From: Streptococcaceae bacterium
GTDB taxonomy: Bacteria; Bacillota; Bacilli; Lactobacillales; Streptococcaceae
Reading direction: 5' to 3'
DNA length: 64,000 nucleotides
Assembly (NCBI GenBank): GCA_031270325.1
Contig: JAISXW010000035.1
Span: 1 to 64,000, forward strand
The position numbers were made by a program, and so were the translations under genes. How positions within the stretch are numbered: position 1 is the first letter of the stretch; every line of letters begins with the position of its first letter. A model generated the notes under the pieces. That model saw nothing but the letters and a program-made list of their open reading frames with translations, searched no databases and was not told the DNA's origin. Positions 22,540 to 32,476 of the stretch are shown piece after piece.

Positions 22540-23538
22540 TTATTTGCTAGGGTCAATATAAGGTAATATTTCTGCCTCTAGCCCAACGTTTGTCGCATAA
22601 ACATAAGGTGCCTCATCTAATTGCGCCAGATTTTCTGTCCGACCACTGACGAGGACACCTGAGAACTTAGCCTTGTCTAAAGTCGGATACTTTTTGACTT
22701 GTTTGAGGGCGTCTTGATAAATATTAACGCCATTAATTGTATAATTACGCGTCTCAGCGGCTTTTTTAACAGCTGCAACAAAGGCGCTATACTGGGACGA
22801 TGGCCAATTTGATGACTGCTGCGTCTGGAGTGGACTTGCATCAAGTTCGCCTTTTTCGTTGGCATTAATGCCAATCACCTTTTTTGTTCCCTCTAGCGCA
22901 GACAATTGATTACTTGCCCTGCCCAACCAATACCAATTGATCAGGATATCTTTAGGTAGTTTTTCTTGAATTTCAGCATAAGTCATCGGTTCTTTAAAAG
23001 TGATGGCTACCTCTGCCACATGTTTTTGCAAATTGGACAGACTATCAGCTTCATGAGTCGCCTTTGCATCAGGATGACGATCGCTTTTCTTAACATTTGG
23101 GTTGAAGAATAACGGAACTTTCTCCCCATTGTCCCGACTAAAAACACCTATATCCTTGGTTTTTGAAATCGGGGTCGTCAAAGGAGAATTAAATTCACAA
23201 TAGCCGCCACCAAACAAACCAAAATTAATTTCCAGAGGCGTTGTTGCCACTAGATAGCCATCTATATTCTTAAAGCGTTCGCTTTTTAATTGAGAAGTCA
23301 TCCGACCTGAGACACTCAAATATTGTGAGGTGGAGATAATATTAGGCGATTCTATCATGTCTGTGATATTAGCGCTCTCCTGAGCTTTTTTATATTGCAC
23401 TGCCATGCGCTTGTTGATCGCAGTCATGCCAACGCCAAATAAAACAAAGGTGGTCACCGCCGAAATCCCGATCGTCTTGAGTAATTTTTTTCTTTTTTCT
23501 TTTTTAATCAATTGATTAAAGCCTTCACTTGTTTTCAT
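22540..23538 (-). CDS. Anti-sigma factor, membrane-anchored
   Basis: Single N-terminal TM, extracytoplasmic C-terminal region, overlaps the ECF sigma gene. Confidence 0.75.
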   Translation of the reverse strand: MKTSEGFNQLIKKEKRKKLLKTIGISAVTTFVLFGVGMTAINKRMAVQYKKAQESANITDMIESPNIISTSQYLSVSGRMTSQLKSERFKNIDGYLVATTPLEINFGLFGGGYCEFNSPLTTPISKTKDIGVFSRDNGEKVPLFFNPNVKKSDRHPDAKATHEADSLSNLQKHVAEVAITFKEPMTYAEIQEKLPKDILINWYWLGRASNQLSALEGTKKVIGINANEKGELDASPLQTQQSSNWPSSQYSAFVAAVKKAAETRNYTINGVNIYQDALKQVKKYPTLDKAKFSGVLVSGRTENLAQLDEAPYVYATNVGLEAEILPYIDPSK

Positions 23539-24016
23539 CTTCTCGCTCCATTTCTTGTTTGAGTTTCTGCCGTATGCGATACAAATCTGTTTTGATCTTA
23601 GCTTGAGAAACTTGGTAAATCGTTGAAATCGTCTTGACTGACTGCTCGTCCTGATAGTAGTGAGTCAGGAGTGCTAGTTGATAATCATCCAAACTTTTCA
23701 AAGCTTGGTCTAACTGCCACTTTCGATCATCAGTCACATCAGTCTCATTTTCATAAATTAAATAAAACTGCTCTGATAAAATCGCTTGATAACGTTTCGC
23801 TCGCCGATAGAGATCGTAAAAACGACTTAAAGCAACGCGATAGAGCCACGGCCGTAATTTATCTGGTGCCATCACTAAATCCGCCTGAATCAATTTGACA
23901 AGGACATCTTGAATAATATCCTGTGCATCTGCTGGGTTTGCACCAATCTTTATCAAATACCGTTGAATCTCGGATGCATAAGTCATCAAAATTTTCTCGT
24001 ATCTGCTAATCGTCAT
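23525..24016 (-). CDS. RNA polymerase ECF-type sigma-70 family sigma factor
   Basis: DAQDIIQDVLVKLIQ, LRPWLYRVALSRFYDLYRRAKR, sigma4 region; AAAGGAGG before ATG at 24016. Confidence 0.88.
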   Translation of the reverse strand: MTISRYEKILMTYASEIQRYLIKIGANPADAQDIIQDVLVKLIQADLVMAPDKLRPWLYRVALSRFYDLYRRAKRYQAILSEQFYLIYENETDVTDDRKWQLDQALKSLDDYQLALLTHYYQDEQSVKTISTIYQVSQAKIKTDLYRIRQKLKQEMEREDENK

Positions 24017-24038
24017 TGCGCCTCCTTTCACATATATA

Positions 24039-24064
24039 ACGAACGAAAACTGATTTGGTTACAA
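24039..24064 (-). promoter_or_regulatory. Putative ECF-sigma autoregulatory promoter
   Basis: Minus strand TGTAACC ... CGTTCGTT with about 15 nt between elements. Confidence 0.5.
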
Positions 24065-24103
24065 AATTAACGACTTTTTTTAAATCCTGTCATCCTAAAC
24101 AAA

Positions 24104-24133
24104 AAATCCTTGTCTTAGCAAGCAAGGATTTTC
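24104..24133 (-). terminator. Terminator downstream of P-type ATPase
   Basis: Minus strand AAAATCCTTGCTTGCTAAGACAAGGATTTTTTG. Confidence 0.85.
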
Positions 24134-24147
24134 GGCATGAAGATCAA

Positions 24148-26808
24148 TTATTTATCCAAGCCTATGGCACGTTGAATCGCTTTAACAATTTCAACGATGA
24201 GAATCATGGCAAATGAGCCGGCAAATACAATCGCCCACTGATACCCATCTAAATGCGTGACATGGAATATCTTATTAAACCCTGGCACGACAATCGTCAC
24301 ACCAAGTAAGATAAATGACACAAGAATGGACCAATTAAAAGTCTGGCTGCGGAATGGCCCTACCGTCAAAATAGATTGATAAACTGACTTGGCATTGAAA
24401 GCATGGAAAAGTTGAATCAAACCAAGCGTGGCAAATGCCATTGTCAACGCATCTGCGTGCATTTCAGCACCTGAATGAACTGGCCAAATAAGCGCCACGC
24501 CGTAGACACCGAGTACCAATGCGGCTTGTAACAGCCCCTGATAAATTGTGGCAAAGAGAACACCCCCACTAAAGAAGTTGGCCTTACGACCACGTGGTTT
24601 GTGCGACATCACACCCGGTTCAGTCGGCTCGACACCGAGGGCAATCGCTGGGAACGTATCGGTCACGAGATTAATCCAAAGCAAGTGAACAGGCTGCAAG
24701 ACATCCCAGCCAAGTAAAGTCGCAAGGAAGATCGTCAAGACTTCTGCCGTATTGGCAGAAAGCAGATACTGAATCGTTTTTTGAATATTTGAGAAGACCT
24801 TACGCCCCTCTTCGACCGCCACAATAATCGTGGCAAAATTATCATCCGCAAGCACCATATCAGAAGCACCTTTAGAAACTTCTGTTCCGGTAATTCCCAT
24901 ACCAATCCCGATATCTGCTGTTTTAAGTGCTGGTGCATCATTGACACCATCACCTGTCATGGCAACGACTTTACCTTCATTTTGCCAAGCTTTCACAATC
25001 CGAACCTTATGTTCTGGTGACACACGCGCATAGACTGAATACTGGGTCACCACTTTTTGGAATGCTTCATCAGATAACTCATTGAGTTCGGCACCTGTAA
25101 AGACATGATCCTCTGTGTCGCCCTCATCAATGATACCCAACCGTTTGGCGATAGCCTCAGCCGTATCCTGATGGTCTCCCGTAATCATGATCGGGCGAAT
25201 TCCTGCTTCCTTAGCTACACGAACAGCTTCTGCTGCTTCTTTACGCTCAGGATCAATCATCCCAACCAATCCAGCAAAGATTAACTCATTTTCAAGTGTT
25301 TCGCTTTCCAGCACTGGGAATTGGCTGTCGTATTTATAAGCCATCATCAACACCCGCAGCGCTTGTTTAGCAAGCGACTGGTTCAGGGCTAAGATTTCAT
25401 CCCGATCAGCTGGTGTTATATCGACAACTTGGTCTCCGACCATTTTCTTACTAATGCGTTTCAGGAGTTGGTCTGGTGCACCTTTGACAGCAACGAGGTA
25501 CTCGTTATCTGTGATTTTATGCACCGTACTCATGAGTTTCCGATCTGAGTCAAAGGGTAATTCACCAACACGTGGCTCAGCTTTCAAGACCTCACGTAAA
25601 TCATAGTTATGGTCAATCCCGTATTGAACAAGCGCCGTTTCAGTTGGATCACCAATCAATTTGTTATCGCGTGAAAATTTGGTATCATTGGCAAAATTCA
25701 TGATCCGTAAAGTCATATCATCAAATGAGATCTCATCTGTCGCATCTTGTAATTGACCATTGGTAAAGACTTTTTCGACAGTCATCTGATTCATCGTCAA
25801 TGTCCCTGTCTTATCAGAGGCAATGATTTCAGTCGATCCGAGGGTTTCAACAGCTGGCAGTTTACGAACGATGGCATTCTTCTTAGATAAAACCTGTGTC
25901 CCAAGCGCCAGCACAATCGTCACGATTGCCGGCAAGCCCTCTGGAATAGCCGCAACAGCTAGGGCAACTGAGGTCATCAATTCTTCAAGGGGTGGATGCC
26001 CTTGAAACAATACCCCAATGGCAAACGTCAGTGCCGCAATCACCAATATCGCATAGGTCAACACTTTCGATAAGCTATTCAGATTTTGTTTCAGTGGTGT
26101 ATCTGTTTCCTCAGCGTTTTGGAGCATTGAGGCGATTTTACCGACTTCGGTCGACATCCCTGTCGCCACAACAACCCCCAGACCACGACCATACGTCACG
26201 TTTGAGTTTTGGTAGGCCATATTGACACGATCCCCAATGCCAGCATCCGCAGCCACAGCGACCGCCAAATCTTTCTCAACTGGGACAGATTCCCCCGTCA
26301 GGGCTGCCTCTTCAATTTTAAGAGAATTGACTTCGAGTAAGCGCATATCAGCTGGGACAATATCGCCCGCCTCCAAACTCACAATATCGCCGGGAACTAA
26401 TAAATCCGAAGATAGTTCTGCCACGTGACCATCCCGTCGGACACGGGCAAGCGGTGTTGACATGGACTTGAGGGCATCAATCGCCGCCTCGGCCTTGCCT
26501 TCTTGGTAAACACCGAAGACAGCATTAATGACGACAACGGCCATGATGATAATCGCATCACTGATGTCCTCGCCACCACTTGTCACGACAGATAGGACTG
26601 CCGCAATCATCAAAATGATAATCATCAAATCCTTGAATTGCGCCAAGAATTTCATCACTATTGTTTTCTTCTCACCTGCATCCAGTTCATTTTTACCGTA
26701 CTTGGCAAGGCGCTGCTCCGCTTCGCTTGACATCAACCCTTTTTTAGTCGTCGCCAAATCTGACAAGATAGCTTCAGGGCTTTGCGTGTAAATTTGTTTC
26801 TCAGACAA
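24148..26808 (-). CDS. Cation-translocating P-type ATPase, probable Mn2+/Ca2+ efflux (YoaB-like)
   Basis: DKTGTLT, TGES, GDGVNDAPALK motifs; probable TTG start at 26808 after AAGGAGA; upstream yybP-ykoY-like element. Confidence 0.88.
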   Translation of the reverse strand: MSEKQIYTQSPEAILSDLATTKKGLMSSEAEQRLAKYGKNELDAGEKKTIVMKFLAQFKDLMIIILMIAAVLSVVTSGGEDISDAIIIMAVVVINAVFGVYQEGKAEAAIDALKSMSTPLARVRRDGHVAELSSDLLVPGDIVSLEAGDIVPADMRLLEVNSLKIEEAALTGESVPVEKDLAVAVAADAGIGDRVNMAYQNSNVTYGRGLGVVVATGMSTEVGKIASMLQNAEETDTPLKQNLNSLSKVLTYAILVIAALTFAIGVLFQGHPPLEELMTSVALAVAAIPEGLPAIVTIVLALGTQVLSKKNAIVRKLPAVETLGSTEIIASDKTGTLTMNQMTVEKVFTNGQLQDATDEISFDDMTLRIMNFANDTKFSRDNKLIGDPTETALVQYGIDHNYDLREVLKAEPRVGELPFDSDRKLMSTVHKITDNEYLVAVKGAPDQLLKRISKKMVGDQVVDITPADRDEILALNQSLAKQALRVLMMAYKYDSQFPVLESETLENELIFAGLVGMIDPERKEAAEAVRVAKEAGIRPIMITGDHQDTAEAIAKRLGIIDEGDTEDHVFTGAELNELSDEAFQKVVTQYSVYARVSPEHKVRIVKAWQNEGKVVAMTGDGVNDAPALKTADIGIGMGITGTEVSKGASDMVLADDNFATIIVAVEEGRKVFSNIQKTIQYLLSANTAEVLTIFLATLLGWDVLQPVHLLWINLVTDTFPAIALGVEPTEPGVMSHKPRGRKANFFSGGVLFATIYQGLLQAALVLGVYGVALIWPVHSGAEMHADALTMAFATLGLIQLFHAFNAKSVYQSILTVGPFRSQTFNWSILVSFILLGVTIVVPGFNKIFHVTHLDGYQWAIVFAGSFAMILIVEIVKAIQRAIGLDK

Positions 26809-26929
26809 AATATTCTCCTTATATTCTAAATAAGTGCTAGGACAGACCAACTGTCTCATCAATCATCAGGGCATTTTCAAACGGTCAGCCACATCGGCTT
26901 GTCAGTCAGAACACACTGGCAACTTCAAC

Positions 26930-27040
26930 AAAAAGAGACTTGTAGCAACAGCTACAAGTCTCGCATATTAAGCAACTACCGAGCCAAGATGGCTGTATTG
27001 ACGATACCTGCGCAGAAAACTGCTTGCTACTCCCTTGAGT
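26930..27040 (-). ncRNA. yybP-ykoY family (Mn2+) riboswitch with terminator
   Basis: Minus strand AAGGGAGTAGC...GTCAATAC...CTCGGTAG...GCGAGACTTGTAGCTGTTGCTACAAGTCTCTTTTTG upstream of the P-type ATPase. Confidence 0.82.
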
Positions 27041-27306
27041 TCTCCTTAATTATAACAAATATCAGAAGATTTTCAAGCTTTTGAGTCCCACCAACACGAT
27101 AAAAGCATGAAGTAACCGCCTGACATGATCGCAATAGCCCCTTAAACTCTAGCCAAGCACCTGCGTGGTAGCGGAGGTCTGTTCCGATGTTTGTCCTCAA
27201 CCCCTCCCGCACTCTTTTTACTTACGCCAACCTGCGATTTCCGAGCTGAGATGCCTTTGTGATTTCGAGCCAAACCTCTCCACGCCACGACAAACTTGGT
27301 CTGACT

Positions 27307-27558
27307 AAAAGTGAGGGCAGCTTCACTAAAAGTGAGGACAGTTCCATTAAAAACGAAACTCGTTCTACAAAATATAGAACTTGTTCTACAAATAATAAAA
27401 CGAGTTCTACAAAAAATAGAACGAGTTCTACAAATAATAGAACGAGTTCTACAAATAATAGAACGAGTTCTGCAAAAAATAGAACGAGTTCTACAAATAA
27501 TAGAACGAGTTCTACTAAAAATAGAACAAGTTCTACAAAATATAGAAAAGATACTAGG
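27307..27558 (+). repeat. 21-bp palindromic tandem array 2, 12 in-phase units including decayed ends
   Basis: aataatagaacgagttctaca units; first two (aaaagtgagggcagcttcact, aaaagtgaggacagttccatt) and last (aaatatagaaaagatactagg) degenerate but still in 21-bp phase. Confidence 0.95.
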
Positions 27559-27568
27559 TTATTGTCAG

Positions 27569-28990
27569 TTAACTGGATCGTTTTTCGATTTTTCCTAATA
27601 AGTACAGCCCCATCTGCAAGATGGATTTACGGTTTACCCAGCAGAGTGATAAAAAGATCAATGTCTCAATCACAACCACTAAAATCATCCGTTGCCATAG
27701 TAAAAATAACACACCCGTTTGAACTAAAATGATCGTATTATTCCCCAAAAATAGGGGCCAGTTGACATGAGTTGTCACATATTTTTGCGTATCATAAATT
27801 CGTAAAGCAAATAATGTCACAAATGATAAAGCGGTTGCGATGCCAGCTGCAGGCAAGCCAAATAAAGGAATCAAAATAATGTTTAGCAACAAAGCTAAAG
27901 CACCTGTATAAATTGTCGTGGCAAAAATTCTTTTCGTTACTTTAGCGACTGCATAGTGTGTCCCCAAAAATACTGCCAGACTTTGATATATCACTGCAAT
28001 TAATAGGGCAGGAACTGATTGCCATGCTGTGATAAAAGTGCCTCTAAAAAGAAACTGAGCTAATGGCAATGTTACAACTAAAACACCACTACCAACGATG
28101 AATAACATCATCTGCATCTTTTCAAAAATTTGTGAGTAATATTCCCCTTTATCCTGCGCTTTAGATTCTTCAAACGCCGATAATTGCCACGCTTGGCTAA
28201 AAATTCCGACGAACATCGCTAGCAACATCGGGATTTTGTTTGCCACACCAAATATACCATTAGCCTTAAGGCCAACAAATATTAACAGACAGTATCTCGT
28301 CGTGTCATTCATGAGCCACCACATGATCGTATTGGGGATAATCGGTGCACTATACTGAATGAGCTCGCGTGCTTTCAGTCGCCATGGCAGCTTAAAATCA
28401 ATGTACCGCCATAAACGGCCTTGATAAATTAAATATAATAAGGTTAACGTTGTCGCCAAAATACTAGCCATTAAATACCCGATCAATGCCCACTTAAATG
28501 TCAGTAAAAAAAGTAAATTAAACGTGACCAAAAGCATTGTCTGCAATATCCCTGATAATGCATAAGTTTTTACCAAACCAATTGCTCGAATAAAGTTAGC
28601 AATTGTCTCGTTGAAAATTCCTAGTATCAACATCAAATAAAAAAATGGTAACATCCCCTTGAGAAATGCAAGATGCGTTAAAAATGGCCAAAAAATCACA
28701 GAGGCACAAATTGCTAAAATATTAATCACAAAAACTGCCGTGAGCACTGTGCTTTTTTCCGCTTGTTTATTTTCACCAACGACAAATCGGGCAATGCCTT
28801 GACCGACTGCCAGTGTTATAACCGGCAATACTAGCATCACAGTCGCATTTAACAAATCAACCGTGCCGTATTGATCGGTCGACAGCACTGTTGTATATAA
28901 AGGCACCATAAAAAAAGCAATGAGTTTACTGCCAAGATTACCTAATATAAAAATACTGGTGTGATATAGTAATTTATCAATGCGATTCAC
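27569..28990 (-). CDS. Oligosaccharide flippase (MATE/Wzx superfamily) 1
   Basis: Polytopic 473-aa protein, PST/Wzx-type N-terminus. Confidence 0.85.
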   Translation of the reverse strand: MNRIDKLLYHTSIFILGNLGSKLIAFFMVPLYTTVLSTDQYGTVDLLNATVMLVLPVITLAVGQGIARFVVGENKQAEKSTVLTAVFVINILAICASVIFWPFLTHLAFLKGMLPFFYLMLILGIFNETIANFIRAIGLVKTYALSGILQTMLLVTFNLLFLLTFKWALIGYLMASILATTLTLLYLIYQGRLWRYIDFKLPWRLKARELIQYSAPIIPNTIMWWLMNDTTRYCLLIFVGLKANGIFGVANKIPMLLAMFVGIFSQAWQLSAFEESKAQDKGEYYSQIFEKMQMMLFIVGSGVLVVTLPLAQFLFRGTFITAWQSVPALLIAVIYQSLAVFLGTHYAVAKVTKRIFATTIYTGALALLLNIILIPLFGLPAAGIATALSFVTLFALRIYDTQKYVTTHVNWPLFLGNNTIILVQTGVLFLLWQRMILVVVIETLIFLSLCWVNRKSILQMGLYLLGKIEKRSS

Positions 28991-30098
28991 GACTAAATTC
29001 CTCTTTTGTGGCCAAAGCCGTCTTTAAAAACTCAAAAGATATGTTCTGAGCAGCCGCAAGATTGTCTGCGACAGGCTCAAAATCTACTTTAAAAGCCGTC
29101 GCCTGTGTGACGTCTGATAGCCAACGCGGCTGTAACTGAAGCAAATTAAATAATTGTTCAATCCGCTCATTCATTTTTTGTCCGTCCTCACGTGGGACAA
29201 CAATAAACGGCACTTTGAAGATAATAGCAAAAACAACTGCATGAAACGAATCCGTCATAACCAAGCGAGAATTTTTAATTTCTTGAACAAATGCACGTGG
29301 GTCTCTCACGAAATTTTCAGGCTGTGTTTCGTCATTGAAGGCCACTAAATTCAACTCATGCTTGCTTATGATATCTGAAATAAAATTTTTCGTATTGTGA
29401 CTTGGTACTGTCAAAAAATAGGTCAAAACTTGCTGCTTGGTGTGAACTGAAGCTAAGGATAACGTTTCCTGCCATTCATTTGCACTTAGCAATAAGACAG
29501 GATCTAAAACAATCGGTACCCTCTCATGACTTTGCCTTGCAATTACGTCCGCTACTTGTGTTTCTCGGGCACTAATGTATTGAAATTTTAGGATTTCATT
29601 TTCAAACATATCAGTTAGTTCTTGACTCGCAAAATCTGAACGTCCCATAGATACCGCATAAGCAATCCGTCGCAAGGAGGGCACAGTGCTTAACAAATAA
29701 TTACTAAATCTTGTTGGTGACATCCAAGACGTGTTCCATACTTGATCAGAGCCAACAATTACCTTGTCATATCGTTGCCATTCCTTCGAGTCAGAATAAT
29801 CATAATCTAAATAACGTTTTGAAAAATCAATGAATTGCCACTGCTTTTGTCTTAACAAGGGACTTAGTCCCTTAAAGTTAGGGCGTTCCGCGCGAGGTAA
29901 TAATGAAACAGGATGATACCCCAATTTTTCAACAGTCTTAACCAACGCCAAATTTTGCAAACGATTGCCGTAATTTCGAAAATCTTGAAGCGTCACAATA
30001 CCAAGCGTTAAATTTGCTTTTGATCTGATTGGTTTATCAGTCATATGCCGCCGATATTTTAAATTTGACCAATAATTCATCATTAAATTAAACAACAT
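28977..30098 (-). CDS. Polysaccharide pyruvyl transferase family protein
   Basis: TLQDFRNYGNRLQNLAL, ISARETQVADVI, VLDPVLLL, VMTDSFHAVVFA motifs. Confidence 0.85.
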   Translation of the reverse strand: MLFNLMMNYWSNLKYRRHMTDKPIRSKANLTLGIVTLQDFRNYGNRLQNLALVKTVEKLGYHPVSLLPRAERPNFKGLSPLLRQKQWQFIDFSKRYLDYDYSDSKEWQRYDKVIVGSDQVWNTSWMSPTRFSNYLLSTVPSLRRIAYAVSMGRSDFASQELTDMFENEILKFQYISARETQVADVIARQSHERVPIVLDPVLLLSANEWQETLSLASVHTKQQVLTYFLTVPSHNTKNFISDIISKHELNLVAFNDETQPENFVRDPRAFVQEIKNSRLVMTDSFHAVVFAIIFKVPFIVVPREDGQKMNERIEQLFNLLQLQPRWLSDVTQATAFKVDFEPVADNLAAAQNISFEFLKTALATKEEFSRESH

Positions 30099-30956
30099 TT
30101 AGCCCTCACGATCAGTCGATTGAAACAATATCTGCAGTAATTGCCAAAAAATTTTAATATGATGGCTTTTTTTTGCTTGCTGCAATGCAAACCTGATTTT
30201 TGAATAAAACGGATATCGCCATAGTTTGATGCCATACTTTTCAAAAACAAATTTAGCTTGCCAACGGCGTACCTCCGTATCCATCACAATCTGACTTGAA
30301 CTTAAATCGGAATAACGACTTTTTTTCCCTACTTGATTAAGATAAATTACGAGTTCAGAGAACAAAATTCTTTTTGCATAAACATTATACTGCATGGCAA
30401 AGGAAACATCTTCTGAAATTTCTAAATCCTGAAATATTAGCTCATGTTCGACAACAATACTTTTTCGATAAAAACGTGACCAAGGTACCACCCATTTGGC
30501 TCGATAATCTTGTAAATGCGGTGCAGTCATTAATTGTTTTAAATCCGCCATCAATTTTTGATTTAAGTCCTGACGCCCTGCCATCGTCACCATTGGTGGA
30601 AATGCGATTAAATCAGCTTCAACTTCGTCGTCATATAATTTTAACGCATCCGAAAAATTGGGTAAAAATAAATCATCAGCATCAGCAAAAGTAAACCATT
30701 CCGTCTCCAAAACTTCCATCCCAAGATTACGGGCACCACCCGGCCCTTTTGCATGAGAAATATAGGTTTTCACGTTGGGGAAGGTGCTTTCCAAATAGTT
30801 GTTCAACTGCTCAACAGGGTGTTTCGAATTGTTTTCAACCACAATAACTGCAACATTTTGGGGAATTGTTTCTAAAAGTTTTACGAGGCGACGATGATGA
30901 TCTTTACAAGGAATAATAACAGTTAAATCCATAGCATTAACATCCTCCGAATTCAT
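30099..30956 (-). CDS. Glycosyltransferase family 2
   Basis: TVIIPCKDHHRRLVKLLETIP, GGARNLGMEVLETEWFTFADADD. Confidence 0.85.
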   Translation of the reverse strand: MNSEDVNAMDLTVIIPCKDHHRRLVKLLETIPQNVAVIVVENNSKHPVEQLNNYLESTFPNVKTYISHAKGPGGARNLGMEVLETEWFTFADADDLFLPNFSDALKLYDDEVEADLIAFPPMVTMAGRQDLNQKLMADLKQLMTAPHLQDYRAKWVVPWSRFYRKSIVVEHELIFQDLEISEDVSFAMQYNVYAKRILFSELVIYLNQVGKKSRYSDLSSSQIVMDTEVRRWQAKFVFEKYGIKLWRYPFYSKIRFALQQAKKSHHIKIFWQLLQILFQSTDREG

Positions 30957-31855
30957 GCAATGCGAGCAATAATACTCTCTTGAAACATTTTCGATGTTTT
31001 GATTTTGATCCCAACATCATTTTCCTGATAATCAGTATGAATTTCATTTACAACTCTGTTCTTTAAAACAATTTTTTGGCGCGCCTTTTTTAGGAACCAT
31101 TCATACTCTATATCCAAATGGCCGACATCTATGGCTTGACACTTGCCTGCCAAATCATTAGCAAGTACGGTCGCTGTTGGACCAATTGCCAAAAGAATTA
31201 AATCAAATTCTGGCAAGTTTCTTTTTGTCGTTGCCAGAATGTCATCATATCTGTTAAACGCATCTTGTGCTGGTACCAAAATACGCTTCACTTGTTTGGC
31301 GTTGGCTAGCAAATCGTTCCCCTCACCAAATTGCGTCTTACTACCCTCAACGATTAGGACGCTTTTATCTTGCCATAGCATTTGCCATTGCTTGAACTTA
31401 TATGCCACATCAGTGATTGATTTTAATCTCATATCCATGTAAGGCCTTGTAATCAGAGCGTCTAAATATTGGTAATCCTCACTTTGAATTTTTGTCCACG
31501 CTTTCCCAAATTGCAACAAATGATTGACCCAAAAGGATTGAGCATCTAAGGTCAATTTTTCAAAATCTTGCCATATGTTAGGCAAAGCTAGGAGATTTGA
31601 AGGATCTGGGCGTTTAATGATTTCTAACAACCGTTCCCTGAGAATAGGTGTTGATTTTTGAAAGCTAATATCAATGCCTTGCATGATTTTGATTTCGCCT
31701 TCACCAAATCGACTTAAGGAACTGCGAGTGTTGCGTAATGTTTTTAAAGATGCATCAAAATTTAAAATAGCTGGTGCCGCTTGCCAGACTTGTGTGTGTT
31801 GCAACAGGCAAAAACGAATGCTTACAATCACGCGTCTCAGTATTGTTTTACGCAT
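30953..31855 (-). CDS. GT-D fold (DUF1792-type) glycosyltransferase
   Basis: LSRFGEGEIKIMQG, LLAIGPTATVLANDL, AIDVGHLDIEYEWFLKKA. Confidence 0.8.
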   Translation of the reverse strand: MRKTILRRVIVSIRFCLLQHTQVWQAAPAILNFDASLKTLRNTRSSLSRFGEGEIKIMQGIDISFQKSTPILRERLLEIIKRPDPSNLLALPNIWQDFEKLTLDAQSFWVNHLLQFGKAWTKIQSEDYQYLDALITRPYMDMRLKSITDVAYKFKQWQMLWQDKSVLIVEGSKTQFGEGNDLLANAKQVKRILVPAQDAFNRYDDILATTKRNLPEFDLILLAIGPTATVLANDLAGKCQAIDVGHLDIEYEWFLKKARQKIVLKNRVVNEIHTDYQENDVGIKIKTSKMFQESIIARIA

Positions 31856-31864
31856 TGTTCTGCC

Positions 31865-32476
31865 TTATCCTTTCACCCACTCAATCAATCCTAAAATATT
31901 AGTATGGCTTAGACGCACAGCGTTAATCATAGCCAATAGTTCCTGTTGTTGTGTTTCTCCTGCTACAACTACCAATGCCACAGCATCGACTAGTTGCAGC
32001 AGTAAGGTTGGTTCATCGGTGGTGAAAAATGGTGACGCATTTAAAAAAATCATATCATATTGTGCTTTTAAATTTGAAATAATTTCGCGCCCATTACTTT
32101 GACTCATTAATACTAATGGTTCTGCTGCTTTTTGACCAATAGGGATGATAGAAAGGTTTGGTATGACATTTTCTTTAATAACAGCGGTTGGTGTGACGCT
32201 ATTGGCTAACAAATCAGTCCACCCCTTGTCACCCGCCGTGCCATAGCGTTTTTGCAACTTGCTGTCCTGAAAATTAGAATCAATTATCAATGTTCGCTTA
32301 CCTTTTTGGGCATTTAACATTGCTAAATTAACTACTAAATCAGTTGTCATGTCGCTATTGCCAGTAGCGCCAAACATCACAACCTTTTGTTCGGGGTGGT
32401 CCTCTAACGCATATTCTAAATTCGTTCCTAATGTGTAATATTGCTCAGAAATTTTTGTTTCTTGGCTAATACGCAT
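31865..32476 (-). CDS. CpsD/EpsB-like BY-kinase paralogue with degenerate Walker motifs (probable pseudokinase)
   Basis: VVMFGATGNSDMTTDLVVNLAMLNAQKGKRTLIIDSNFQDSKL...YDMIFLNASPF; no GxGKST, no C-terminal Tyr cluster. Confidence 0.75.
   Translation of the reverse strand: MRISQETKISEQYYTLGTNLEYALEDHPEQKVVMFGATGNSDMTTDLVVNLAMLNAQKGKRTLIIDSNFQDSKLQKRYGTAGDKGWTDLLANSVTPTAVIKENVIPNLSIIPIGQKAAEPLVLMSQSNGREIISNLKAQYDMIFLNASPFFTTDEPTLLLQLVDAVALVVVAGETQQQELLAMINAVRLSHTNILGLIEWVKG

Noticed and set aside
27564-27576. CAGTTAACTG palindrome after array 2 as a second copy of the 2161 operator
   Set aside because: Only 10 bp shared, lies at the flippase 3' end rather than a promoter; chance match likely.
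27259-27732. ORFs across array 2 read as coding genes
   Set aside because: They overlap the repeat and the 3' end of the flippase gene antisense; low-complexity product.
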